Source: Chamaelirium japonicum
Lineage: Eukaryota > Streptophyta > Magnoliopsida > Liliales > Melanthiaceae
Assembly: GCA_947650365.1 (NCBI GenBank)
Contig: OX393549.1
Location: 15,303,297 to 15,367,296, forward strand
Length of the DNA stretch: 64,000 nucleotides
Direction of reading: 5' to 3'
Shown here: one piece after another, positions 52,261 through 63,694 of the stretch
How positions within the stretch are numbered: the first letter of the stretch is position 1
How the letters are laid out: every line of letters starts with the position of its first letter
Position numbers and translations under genes: made by a program
The notes under the pieces: model-generated
Told to the model about the DNA's origin: nothing
Database searches by the model: none
Seen by the model: only the letters and a program-made list of their open reading frames with translations

Positions 52261-53204
52261 GTTGTACCACCTCCGTGTGTGTGCTCAATGTTTTTGTCTT
52301 AGTTTGTGTGTATCGTTGACATGTACCCACTTATTTATGTGTGGTTGTTGACTTGTGTGACTCTGGACTGAGCATCGGGTATTTTTTTTTGTTTATTATG
52401 TGTGGTTGTTACATACACCCTGCTTGTTTATGTGTGGTGGTTGACTTGTGTGACTATCTTTTGAAAATCATGAGAGACAAAAGGAAGAGAAAGATTACGT
52501 GCATGCAAGCTCTTGTGAAATGACATGCAGATTAATAGAGATTATGTCCACACGGTTTCATGAATGACATGCAGATTAAGTACGAATGACATGTAATTTA
52601 GATCTATTTCTTTTTCGTACAAATATAGACTAAGTAAGAATGGCTTGCTACATTCGAATAAATAAAAATAGCTACATTAGTATGAAAAAATAAAAATAAT
52701 ATTCAGATTAAATTCATGCGAAACTATCAATTTTGATTGAATTCTAAAACAAAACCAAAACAAAATATAAAAGGATCTACATGATGACATGCGCATGCAA
52801 ATTAAGTATGAATAACATGCAGATTTAGATATATTTAGTTCATTCAAAACTATCAATTTATTTAATTCGTCCACCCAGTTTTATGAATTTGCAAATTCTT
52901 TCTCAGCAGGTCGTGCCCATAATGTTCCAAACTATTATCAAAACAAAATATAAAATATCTACATAATGACTGTTAAAAACATAAAATAAGGGAGTCGTGC
53001 CCACAACATTGTCATACCCACGCCACGACAATCGATCTCGATCTGTATAGGGCGTGATCACAATATATACAGGTTGTGGTCACGATCTGTACAGGCGTGG
53101 CCATATCTTGATTTTTAGCAGATCATGGTCACGATATATACAAGTCATGGCCACGACTTATATATTTAGGAGATCGTTGGGACGACCTGTACAGTGACCA
53201 CGAT
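52261..53204. other. Non-coding, with TGTGTGGTTGTT and 'cacgat' repeats
   Basis: The segment 52340-52455 repeats TTATGTGTGGTTGTTGAC-like text. At 53020-53200 the phrases GGTCACGATCTGTACAGG and GGTCACGATATATACAAG repeat. Similar wording (GGTCACGATATGTCCC) occurs at 50520 next to the other 45-bp array. No gene. Confidence 0.5.
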
Positions 53205-53640
53205 CACAAACGCAATTGTCTTGCGTTCGTTGCATCCAAGCAGAGAAGGAACCCAAAACTCTTGCGTTCGTTGCATCCAACAAGAGAACGAATGCAAAAA
53301 ACTTGTGTTTGTTACGTCCAACCAGAGAAGGAACGCAAAACACTTGCGTTCGTTTCGTTCTATCAGAATATGATACAAAACACTTAAACACAAACGCAAC
53401 GATGTTGTGTTCGTTGTGTCCAAACAGTGAAGAAATGTAACTGCATTGCGTTCATTGCGTCCGAACAGTGAAGAAACACAATCCACTTGTGTTCAATGCA
53501 TCCAAACAATGAATAAACACAATCTTCTTGTGTTCATTGCATTCTATCAGCAGATGGTTTTTGTACTTAAACCACAATGCAATTGTTTTGCATTCGTTGC
53601 ATCCAGTGAAGAAACATAACTTTTTTCCCTGATTCAAATT
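53205..53640 (+). repeat. Tandem array of about 45-bp repeats (right array)
   Basis: About nine units with cores such as CTTGCGTTCGTTGCATCC and AACAGTGAAGAAACACAA, the same family and orientation as the array at 50.1 kb. Minus ORFs here (FGRNERN... type) are repeat products. Confidence 0.85.
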
Positions 53641-54229
53641 GTCTTAGAACCATACAAAAAGATTTTTTATATGTGGTTCATATTTGAATAGATATTTTCA
53701 CAAATAAATTGTCCACGGCTAATTATTTGTGGATGTCTCCTCATAAGAATCGTGATGAGAAAACACCAAAATGGTAGACACACGAGAATATGCAATCTCG
53801 TGCTAAAGTGCGTGGAGGTTCATGTTCTCTTCAATGCATAATATTGAGAATGCCCGTTGAATGAGCAATTCAATAACCGAAAACATATCTAATCAATATT
53901 GATATACGAGTATTTTATCCGTTGATACGAAGTACTCCGGCGATCCCCATAAAAATCATACAGTTAAGAAACCATACAGTGAAGAAACCATATAAAAACC
54001 ATTCAATTGTCTAACCTTACAAAAACCATACAATGAAGAACATAATTTTTTTCCTGATTCAATTGTCCTACAACCATCAATATGGTACATGTCTGCATAA
54101 TTGGAGACCCTAATTCAATTGTCTTACAACCATACAAAAACTCAAACAATATAGAATTTTGATAATTTTCCAACTTGTCTTACAACTGTACAGTAAATGA
54201 AAAATATTACAAATTTATTCAATAGTATC

Positions 54230-55135
54230 TTCAACAATACTAGACCATATAGAATATATAATTCATCGATGAAATATTATCATGTCATTCTGTGTGAAAT
54301 CGACCTCTGCATTTTGGAACATGTCTGCATATGCCATCACGAATACGCCGTAGTCGTATCCATTGGTTTGTCGTGGTAAAGCTGGTTTTGTCTTCACCAC
54401 CCGCCATTTGTCCCTCTCGAACGCATCAAGATTAACAGTAGATAAATGATATCTTTCATCTCCGTCTTGTAATATGCTAGGGGATTCCTATGAAATGAAT
54501 CAATCAATACATTTATCTTCCCCGGTATATAAAAATTAGCCAGATACTAATGAGTGCCTGCCTGATTCACGGGTAAGGCAACGTAGTCGTTCTCCTATAC
54601 TGGCTTTCTATCTTTCTTTCCACCAAATTCTATTGAAATGTAAGAACTCTATTTGTGTTCCGCTACAAAACTGGGGACATACTTGTTCAAATTCTCTCGA
54701 TCATCTCTTGTCGCTAGCCATTCTTTAAATTTTTTACAATCACCTAATGAAAATGTCTGTTAAGATAAAAATCATAACTAATTATGCGTTAAATATTGGA
54801 TTATAAACTAATATTAAAGATATAAAAAATATTATAAACTAATTTTGAGTTACAAATATTACAAACTAATCAGAAGTTATACATACCCAGAAGTATAATT
54901 TAAGAAATACAATGCTAACATTTGCATCTTTAGCCCTTTCTTTCAACAATGTTAAGTAAGCATCGATATGCTGTTACAACAAAAGAGAATTAACAAATTA
55001 ACAAATCAACAATTAGTAATGAAAGATAATTGAGAAAATTCGATATACTTATATCGCTAGCGACCCACGATATCTTTATGTACAAATCTCAAATTATCGT
55101 TGGCCGTATACAAATTCGATCTTTTTTTTTTTTGG

Positions 55136-55166
<31 letters not shown>

Positions 55167-57016
55167 CTATAGATAAATAAAAAGAATTAAATATCTATTA
55201 AAAAAATTATAAAACAAGTTACAAACAATTGGTTATTCGAAAATTACTTACACATACTTATCCTTTAAGTTCATAAATTTGAACAAGTTTTCTATCTCTT
55301 CATCGGATAGCGGTTTTAGTAATCTTTTATTTGTAGAAATGTGCTCGTCCGAAAATTTCTATCATTTTTATAAATTAGATAGCAAACTATTATATTATAA
55401 TCGAAACTCCGAAAACATAGTAACGTAATTGCAACACTCTTACCTCATTTGCATCCCCTGATAGCTGGGTCATCTCCTTTGACACTTGGGTCTTCCTCCT
55501 TTTATGTCCCAGATTTTATTTATTGTCTATTGGATTTGGGTTAGTGTAAGGAGTCCTAATGAGTTTACTGGGTTGTATTGTTTTACGTAGATTATATCCC
55601 AGCATTAATCTCTCTTCCAAAGGCTTGGACTCCTCTTCCTTAATACCATGATTCTGGATTGCATTTTCTCCCAACTCAAGTAATAGTCCCACATCTGAAT
55701 CTCTGAATCCGCCAGCTGCATATTTTTCAGCATTTATAGTCAATAATAAATGGGCTATGCATAATCGCATGCAAAAATATAACAGAAATAAAAAATATAC
55801 CTTCGTGCTTACCTCACCAACTCCTTGACCTTCCTGATCTTAACCTTCCTTGGGCCCAGTAGGAGCCCCAGCAACATACTGATCTTCACCCCCCTTGGCC
55901 TCAATCGAAGGCTCAACCCCCGAAGTATCATACTGGTGGTCATCATGATCATCCTCATCATTATCATCCTCATCATCATCATCATCATCATCATCATCAC
56001 CATAACCATCACCCTCTCCATCGTCGGGCTTTGCTTTGGCCCCATCCTTGGTGTCCAAATCAATTGAACGGATCACTGATCGGTCTGGTGTTACAAGATC
56101 CTTCCTCTGAAACGAAGAATAATCTAATAAAAATAATAAATATTTAATAAAAATTAATATGATTTAAGATATAGAATAGAATATCACCTTATAGGCATTA
56201 GTGTCATCATCGGAGAAAGAAGTATCTGGTAATTCTGTTACTTTTTCCCCTCGAGATAATTGCTTTATCATTCGCCAGCAATTCCCAAGTAATCTCCGGA
56301 GATAGGCATTTGTCTCTTCAAATGCATTATTCTTTGCATCTTGTTCAAGTTTTGCATCCTCTAATACTTTCACCCTTCTTTCCAATGTCGAGGTATACAT
56401 TTTAGTATTTTCAGGTGAAAATAGAGATAGAGGTGTTGAATCAACTCCTCGCATTCTGCTTTTTCCAGCAATAGAATTTTATAGGAAGGGCAACATCATT
56501 TGGTCTTTCGATTCATCTTTTGTCAGAATCAACTCATCCTTTGTCTCATTCTATTAAACATATATAAAAAATCATATTATTAATCCATTCAATATAAAAT
56601 CAAATCATATTATGTTGTTATTATGTCGGAGTCATTTACCATTTCATTCTCAATAATCTCTTTGATTCTGTCGTAACCAACTGATATTATTTTTTTTCAG
56701 TTTATGATTCTTGAAAAAAGTTCTGAGCCTCCCTTGCTAGCATAGAGTTCTCCCAAATCGAGAATCCTCTCAAATGCCTATGCCTACCATTTATTATTAA
56801 TAAACTATAATTAGTATCATATAACATTCATGAAAAAATAAATATGCATAAGTGAAAAATTTTTACCTGCAAGGCATATGGACATCCCCAAATATTGTAT
56901 TTTTTCGGTCTTGCTGTGGGTCCAACTACTTTTGTTAACCTTTCCACCAACATTATATATGCCAAATTTCCCCAAGGATATTTATTAAAATTCTCATATT
57001 GATCAACAAAGTCCAT
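54230..57016 (-). pseudogene. Ulp1-like protease gene of Mutator-type transposons, decayed
   Basis: Read on minus. At 57016-56860 the frame gives FNKYPWGNLAYIMLVERL then KYNIWGCPYALQV, the DUF1985-like part usual in plant transposon Ulp1 genes. Then 56454-56164 has a coiled-coil-like stretch (LERRVKVLEDAKLEQ). An Asp-rich stretch follows at about 55930-56010 (CAT microsatellite), then 55770-55516. The C-terminal protease part reads DYVALPVNQAGTH, a stop (54547-54549) where Trp is usual, YLANFYIPGKINVLIDSF, and then QTNGYDYGVFVMAYADM. The His and Asp of the C48 triad are kept, but the catalytic Cys is Tyr (54350-54352). Several pieces are separated by what may be introns. Such genes ride in some MULEs; a MULE transposase relic lies at 46.8-49.8 kb in opposite orientation. 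Confidence 0.78.
55134..55166. repeat. Poly-G tract after poly-T
   Basis: A T run is followed by GGGGAGG and then 26 or more G. The length is probably uncertain. Confidence 0.9.
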
Positions 57017-58070
57017 GGAGTTATCGACTCATCCTTAGGTAATTACAATCGAAAGAAAACAAAAAAAAGCGGTACCCAAGCTTACTACATAGGTAGCAAA
57101 CCACGACATTTCTGCAACCGGACACCCGGTGGCCCTTGTCACCTCATCTGAAGCAGATAAGGCCAAACTTTGGAGGGCGTCTCGCTCAGCCGGTGAAGGA
57201 GACTTTAAAACTGAGTGAAGGTGGGTATGTGGAAGTCCATCAGCCAAGACCTCTGGGTAAGAACGATGCGCCTTCTCAATGTAGCGAGATTGCCAATAAC
57301 GCCCTCTCATTGTTTGTCTTCTAGTTTACTAACACCCTTTGTGTTGCCTCAAGATGCTTTGATCTGAACGCAAGTGAGAAGAATGGTGGCCTGGGTAATC
57401 ATCGCTACCTTAGTTTGGACGAAAAGCTACCGACTGGCCATATCCCTGGCGTTGATCTCCATAACTGCCACGTGACCTCTCGGAACGTCACCTTCGTTTC
57501 TTCTAAACCGCCATCACCCATCACTTGAACTCCATTAATCTCTGCCTCGAGATCGCTATCTCACACCTCTTTGTTGTCATTAATCTCTGCCTCGAGATCA
57601 CTCTCTCACCTCTTTGTTGTCATTTGTCTCTGCCTCGAGATTGCCAACGCTCTTCTCACATATCACTCCCCTCAGACCGACTGATCTAAGTCTAAAATTT
57701 ATGTGCCGATATCACAAAAATGCCATGTGTAATACTAATGTCATGTAATGTGACTTCGATTACCACTTGCGAATATATGGATTAAATTTGGGTCCCAACT
57801 TCCAACTACCAGCTATTTGATTTTTCACATGTGGACAAAGCACATTGAAATGCACTTTTGACTTGGTTCACCTATATCACCTAGCTCAAGTAATCTTATT
57901 TCGTTATATTTTCTTCTACTTTGAAATTGCAAACCTTTTCACTTGCATGGTTGAATCAGAAGTGGGTGCGGAAGCAAATTTGACTGGACTAAGATTTGTG
58001 CTGTCTAGAAATTAACGATGTTGTAGTTCTTAGGAAATTTTATATAAAATAAATATTAATACAAGATAAG
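57017..58070. other. Non-coding, with a 45-50-bp repeat
   Basis: ATTAATCTCTGCCTCGAGAT followed by CTCTCACC..CTCTTTGTTGTC occurs about three times at 57533-57650. Two ORFs near 57035-57324 on opposite strands are not recognised; the minus one is Ala/Ser-rich and may be a further part of the Ulp1-type gene. No other content is recognised. Confidence 0.4.
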
Positions 58071-58210
58071 TGTTAGGAGATGACGGCTAGGGTTTGGAGA
58101 GAATGGAATACTCTCTATTGAGGGACTCAAGCCCAATATATATGTACATGTATAACCATACAACCCGACCCGACTGTACATGTAACCCGACCCATCTCTA
58201 TACATTAACA
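58071..58210 (-). mobile_element. 3' LTR of the copia element
   Basis: 140 bp starting TGTTAATG and ending TAACA on minus, directly after the polypurine tract. It contains repeated CGGGTCGGGTT. The flanking bases ATAAG (58066-58070) should be one half of the target duplication, but the other half is lost. Confidence 0.85.
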
Positions 58211-58223
58211 CTCCCCCTCAAAC

Positions 58224-61200
58224 TCACGGTGGATCATGGACCGAGAGTATGCCGATAAAGTGCCGGAAGCGAGCAATCGTAAGGGGTTTCGTCAGAAAAT
58301 CAACAGTCTACTCCGATGATGGAATGAATGGCAAGGAGATGGTATGGTCGAGAAACTCTTGGCGAACGTAGTGACAATCAACCTCAATGTGTTTTGTTCG
58401 CTCGTGGAAGACCGGGTTACTAGCAATCTGAATAGCACTCTGGTTGTCACAGAAGAGAGGCGTGGGCCTGGATATCACAACTCCCAAGTCGAGTAAAAGG
58501 CGGGGAAGCCAGACAATCTCTGCGGTGGTAGAAGCCATAGCCCTGTATTCGACTTCGGTACTGGAGCGAGCAACAGACTCTTATTTCTTGCTACGCCACG
58601 AAATAAGAGAATCACCAAGAAACACACAGTATCCGGTAGTAGAGCTGCGAGTGGCTACATCTCCTGCCCAATCTGCATCGGAGTAGGCACGCAGCACCAA
58701 TAGAGAGGTGGAGGGAAAAAGTAGTGAACGGGTGATGGTGCCTCGGAGGTAGCGGATAATCCTAAGGACTGCTGCATAGTGAACTGAACGTGGAGCCTGA
58801 ACAAACTGACTGACAATGCCAACAACATGGGCAATGTCTGGCCGGGTCATAGTGAGGTAGACGAGCATCCCAACCAGCCTCTGGTAGCGGGAGACATCCT
58901 GGAGCGGCTCACCATCTGTAGCAAGAAGCTTCAAATTGAGCTCCATGGGTGTTGTCAGCAGTGTGAGAGTCAGTAAGAGCAGCATCAGCAAAGATGTCAG
59001 AGATGTACTTTTGCTGGAGACCAATAGACCACGAGCTGACCGGGCAATCTCGAGGCCCAAAAAGTAGCGAAGAGAGCCCAGATCTTTCATCTCAAACTGA
59101 CTCTGGAGGTGATGCTGAAGGGATGCTATGGTGGCACTGTCATTCCCGGTGATGATCATATCATCCACATAGAGAAGAAGAACTGCAATACCCTGACTAC
59201 ATGAGCGAGTGAATAGGGCATAGTCGGAGTGGCACTTAACAAACCCGGCGGCCAGGACTGCACTGCGAAATCGCTCAAACCAGGCATGAGGGGCCTGCTT
59301 GAGCCCATAGATGGCTCGGCGCAAATGGCATACGTGACCTGAAGGAGCAGGGACGCCCGGTGGAGGAACCATGTATACCTCCTCTAAGAGATCACCGTAG
59401 AGAAATGCATTGGTCACATCCATGTGATATAGAGGCCACCCTCTAGCAGCTGCCACAGCTAAGAGGGTGCGAACGGTAGTCATCCGAGCCATTGGAGCAA
59501 ATATCTCCTCATAGTCAATCCAATACTTCTGGGAGAAACCACGAGCAACAAGGCGCGCCTTATACCGCTCAATGGACCCATCAGGTCGAGTCTTGATCTT
59601 GAAGATCCATTTGCAGCTGACAGGAACCATGCCCGTGGGATAGGGAACCAAATCCCACGTCTGGGTCTGCTGAAAGGCCTCAAGCTTGACTGTCATGGCC
59701 TGTCACCACTCTGGGTGAACAACCGCCTCACGGTACGACTAGGGCTCCCGATGGGTATGAAGGGCTGTAAGAAAGGCCTGATAGGACGAAGAGTAAGAGG
59801 CAACAGCAGAGTGTCCAGAAGTGTCAGATAAAGCAGGAGTAAACACAGAGTAGCCAAACTTGTCAGGAGAGTAGTCATAGCGAGCAGGAGGGTGATGTTC
59901 GCGCGTAGGGTATCGCCGAACAGGGCCAGGATCTGCGACCGAGCAGGGGGGGAGCAACTACAGGTGGAGAGGAAGTATCAGCTGAAACCAACTAAAAGTG
60001 AGGAACGGTAGAGCGACGAACGTAGACACGCGTGACAGGTGGTGTAGGTGGCAGGGAAGACGGAGGAGAAGGTGGTGGTGGTGGTGGTGGGGAAAATAGA
60101 GGTGGAGAAGGCGTGGGTGGGGCAGCAGAGTACGGAGGTAGAACGGGTACGTGGAGAAGTGAGGAGGGTGAGAAGGATGACGCAGGAGGAAAGGAAAGAT
60201 CCTGAGACTCAGAGAAAAAGTACAGGACATCCTCAACAAAGAAAATGTGATAAGAGACACGGATCCGGCGAGCCAAGGGATCGTAGAAACGATACCCCTT
60301 GTGCTCCCGACTGAGCCCCAAGTGAATACACCTACCAGACCTCGCAGAGAGTTTAGTGCACTCATGGGACGGAAGAAGAACAAAGCACGTACAGCCAAAC
60401 GTGCGAAGAAGAGAGTAGTCAGGTGGGCTAGAGTGAAGACGCTCATATGGGGTGGCACCGGACATAGCAGAGGACGGAGTGATATTGATAAGGTGGACAG
60501 CCGTCATGACAGCTTCAGCCCAGTACGAGTGAAGAACAGACGCAGAGATAAGCAAGGCTCGTGCGGTCTCAAGGACATGGCGATGCTTACGCTCGGCGAC
60601 TCCGTTCTGCTCATGGGTGTGGGGACAGGACTGCTGGTGAAGAGTGCCATGAGATTAAAGAATCTCACGCATCTCAAAGGAGAGATACTCCTTGGCACAA
60701 TCAGATCGAAATGTCTTGATGTGCCGACCAAACTGAGTATGTATCATAGTGGTGAATCTCCTAAAGATATGAGGGACTTCAGACCGGTGACGCATAAGAT
60801 AAACCCAGGTGCACCTAGAGTAGTCATCGATAAAACACACATAATACATGAAACCAGAAATAGATGCAACAGGTGCAGGACCCCAAATGTCCGAATGTAC
60901 TAAATCAAATAAAGCATCAGATTGTGAAGCACTAGCAGAGAAGGGAAGAGCTAGATGCTTTTCCGGTCTACAACCTGTACAAACAGAGAGAGGGGAAAAG
61001 GACGCTCGACCCAAAGTGCCCGAACGAAATACGCTTTTGAGTTGATTACTCGATATATGACCTAACCTTCTGTGCCACAGGTCGGCATCAGAGGTAACTG
61101 ACACGACAGATGCAACAGGAACGGAAGACACATATAGATGGTCCAGCTGGTAAAGTCCTCCTGCTCTACGACACAGCCTAATCCTCTGACCCGTCTGCGA

Positions 61201-61310
61201 ATCCTGTACAACACAAACAGAAGGGGTGAAGGTGACAGTCAGGCCAGAGTCACAAAGAGAACTGATAGAAATCAGATTAATGTTAAGACGGGGGGCATGA
61301 TGGACATTGG
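58224..61310 (-). pseudogene. Copia polyprotein: integrase, reverse transcriptase, RNase H
   Basis: In order on minus: a gag-pre-integrase part (NLISISSLCDSGL; LWHRRLGHIS), integrase (CTGCRPEK, LVHSDIWGP, CFIDDYSRCTW, IKTFRSD, then after one stop at 60652-60654 HTHEQNGVAERKHRHVLETA), a Pro-rich linker, reverse transcriptase (DGSIERYKARLVARGFSQ, YHMDVTNAFLYGDL, IYGLKQAPHAW, LLLYVDDMIITGN, FEMKDLGSLRYFLGLEI) and RNase H (LRAYSDADWAGD, TPLFCDNQSAIQIASN, ERTKHIEVDCH). Damage is light: single stops at about 59739, 59699, 58581 and 58308, a frame change in the linker, and a pair of compensating frameshifts scrambling about 25 residues after GLLVS (about 59020-58945). The natural end is the TGA at 58224-58226, after HDPP. 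Active-site residues of RT are intact. Confidence 0.92.
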
Positions 61311-61315
61311 GTAGG

Positions 61316-63679
61316 TGTTAGAATTGGTGAGGTCTACAGCTCGTAAAAACCTATAGTTTAGCTATGTATGGTTGATAGTATAAGATTGCATATTGGTACG
61401 TACGTAAGTACGTGTTCTGATTACAGAACAGAGAGCCATGGCTACATGGCTCTCTGTTCTGATTACAGAACAGAGAGGCATGATGGACTTGAGTGGAAGA
61501 CTCAAGGGACTAGTCCCATGTAACCTAAATACGTTCACAGCTCTGATAAGGGTTGGTCGCCCTATCAAGATAAACTGTTGGGATGACAGAGCGTGGGTGT
61601 CTCCACCACGGTCATTACCAGGCACAGTGTCTGTAGCCGAACGGAACCAACACGGTGCACAGATCGGTGAGCAGACACCGGTGCACTAAACCGTGTTTCT
61701 GCTTAGGGTAAAACGGTCCTAAACCCTAAGGAACCATGTCTGGTAAACTAACCAGTTGTGTAGTGCTTTGGCGCACCAATATGTGAGGATCCGGATGCAG
61801 TGATCCAAAACCACGGTGTACTGGATTACCCGGCTAGCGTTGCATCAGCATGTCACTCCTGCAGGCTATCCACACCCCTAACGGGAGGTGCGTTCCTTGG
61901 TCTGACCTACATCGTATAAAACCCTGGCCAGGTGGTCATCAGTTGGACTGGTGACGGATCCGGTTGCTCGGAAGAGTAATCGGAGGTACGATGTATGTGG
62001 TCAACCTGGAAGGAACCAAGTCATATGAGCACTCGAGTCTGACGATATTCTCCACCGCTCGAGTTGCGTCATGGCACCATATGGAGGGACAGCGAGTTTA
62101 CCATACTAAGCGGAGAGCAGGGGTATGAGGGAGAATATAGTAAGTCCGGGGGAATTGGAATGCAGCCTGCGTCGCTCTCTGGGTGGCTACGCAGGTTAAC
62201 TCAGACTCAGAGGATCAATGATACACTCGGGTAGTGTGTCGATCGAGTCTAAGTTGGAAGCCATGAACCCTGGTCCCTGAAGGTTCCACCTTATCGACAT
62301 TATGTACGGTTCTTATACCATCTCATCGAAACATAGAACGCAGTTAGAGGAAGCGAGAAGTCCAAGCCTACGCTCCGTGAGTGCTTCGCACTAGTGCACG
62401 GTAGATGCGTAGCTATGTGTGTGCACTATGGGGAAACCCTAGGTTAGTGCAGAGACCCATGTAGCAATTCCTTGCCATAAGTGGACTTTGCCACATGGGT
62501 GTGATGCACCGAGATATGTTGCGAGTTGACTAGTTGACTTCACTAGGGGCACCCTACGGGAACCTCAAAGAATAGTGAAATCACTGGCGCACTTCACTTA
62601 TGTGTGCCTTGCAAAGTCTCGTTCACGAGGAACGGCCAACTAGTGACATAAGGGCGTTTTGGTCATACCATGCGTCACTATGTACTAAGGGGGCCGGCCC
62701 TAAGTGTTGAGAGACTGGTCAAGGCCAGCCCTATTGGTTTCAGGAGGTTGTTGCCTCCGATGAAAGGGCCGATCATGAGGCGCAGAAAACGGGCTGGTTT
62801 TGAACGTTTTCAAAAACAAGGAAAAGATAGAGATAAAAGAAGAGATATATAGGGAGAGGTTTGAATCAGTCAATCCTATCCGCACTAGGCTTATCCATAA
62901 GCCTAGGGCCGGCCCTATATAAGGGATAGGGGAGAGGGGGGGGCGACCTATGCATGATGCAAGCCATCTAGGGCCGGCCATGCATGCTATGGGGAAACCC
63001 TAGCCGCACCTCTCCTCTCTTCTCATCTCCTCTCTCGTCTCTCTCTCCCTAGCTTGCGCCATTGGATGGCGACTCGTCTTCCTCGTGTGGTGTTTCATAG
63101 AAGGAGAAGGCTCGTCGTATGGAGGTACTCAGAGATCTATCGACGAGGTGCCATGCATCGTGAGAGATCGGGTGAACTAGAAGGCGTCTCCCGCAACCTT
63201 TTGCTGTCTAGAATCTGCACAGAAAATCAGTGTTGTTTCTATGATTCTGGGAGCTACAGAAGTTCAAACGATGTGAAACTTATTGCAAACCTTGCATCTC
63301 GAAGTTGGCTACTTGCATTCCAAATTTCAGCCCAATCGGAGTTTGGAGCAGAAAGTTATGACCATCGTACCGAAGCAATATTGAGCAGATCCGAGCCCGT
63401 CTCCATCGACAAAGAAGAAATTTGTCGCGGTGAAAGAATCCGCACGCAAATATGATCTCTAACATGTAGATCTAGCATAGATAGAACATGCATACATGCT
63501 AGATTATTCTTTCGCGTTAGATCGTCGTTAGGGGTTTGCGTAGTTGCCATGCTAGTTTCATACACGCACGTGTAGATCGTTTCGATAAAAAATTTTGATA
63601 TGTAACGCACACCGCTCCCGGTCCTCGGACCTTCACTTTGCTTCCGTTGCGGGTCTCTGCCATGGATTTATTTCCAACA
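61316..63679 (+). mobile_element. 5' LTR of a further copia element leaving the window
   Basis: 2364 bp, beginning TGTTAGAATTGG and ending ATTTCCAACA, so the tips are TGTTAGAA/TTCCAACA. It is directly followed by ATTGGTATCAGAGC, a copia primer site. It begins exactly where the neighbouring copia polyprotein breaks off, with GTAGG (61311-61315) as the expected target duplication. A hairpin of CAGAACAGAGAGCCATG and its complement lies at 61423-61461. A TATA-like CCCTATATAAGGG is at about 62911-62923, then CT-rich leader sequence at 63015-63055. A long LTR fits SIRE- or Angela-type elements. The ORFs inside are not convincing genes. Confidence 0.8.
62911..62923 (+). promoter_or_regulatory. TATA box of the LTR promoter
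   Basis: CCCTATATAAGGG sits about 760 bp before the LTR end and is followed by a purine-rich and then a CT-rich stretch, the usual order around an LTR transcription start. Confidence 0.5.
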
Positions 63680-63694
63680 ATTGGTATCAGAGCA
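63680..63694 (+). promoter_or_regulatory. Primer-binding site (initiator tRNA-Met type)
   Basis: ATTGGTATCAGAGCA directly after the LTR end. The core TGGTATCAGAGC is the usual Ty1/copia primer site, and the same core occurs on minus at 36453-36464. Confidence 0.9.

Larger units (their letters stand above)
58071..61315 (-). mobile_element. Recent Ty1/copia (Ale-like) element, 5' part missing
   Basis: On minus: polyprotein from about 61310 down to 58224, polypurine tract GAGTTTGAGGGGGA (58212-58225) and 3' LTR 58071-58210 (140 bp, TGTTAATGTA...CTCCTAACA). The 5' LTR, gag and protease are absent because the sequence is cut exactly where the LTR of another element begins (61316). The short LTR and the domain wording fit the Ale/Retrofit group. 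Confidence 0.88.

Noticed and set aside
53158..53637. Repetitive NERK/FGRNERN minus ORFs, possible repeat protein
   Set aside because: Produced by the 45-bp repeat array; all are short and end at random stops.
55809..56076. Poly-Asp and poly-Met ORFs
   Set aside because: Different readings of a CAT trinucleotide run inside the Ulp1-type relic; not separate genes.
63054..63455. 133-residue ORF in the long LTR, considered as a host gene
   Set aside because: It lies inside LTR bounds, is Arg/Ser-rich and has no recognisable domain; probably leader sequence of the element.
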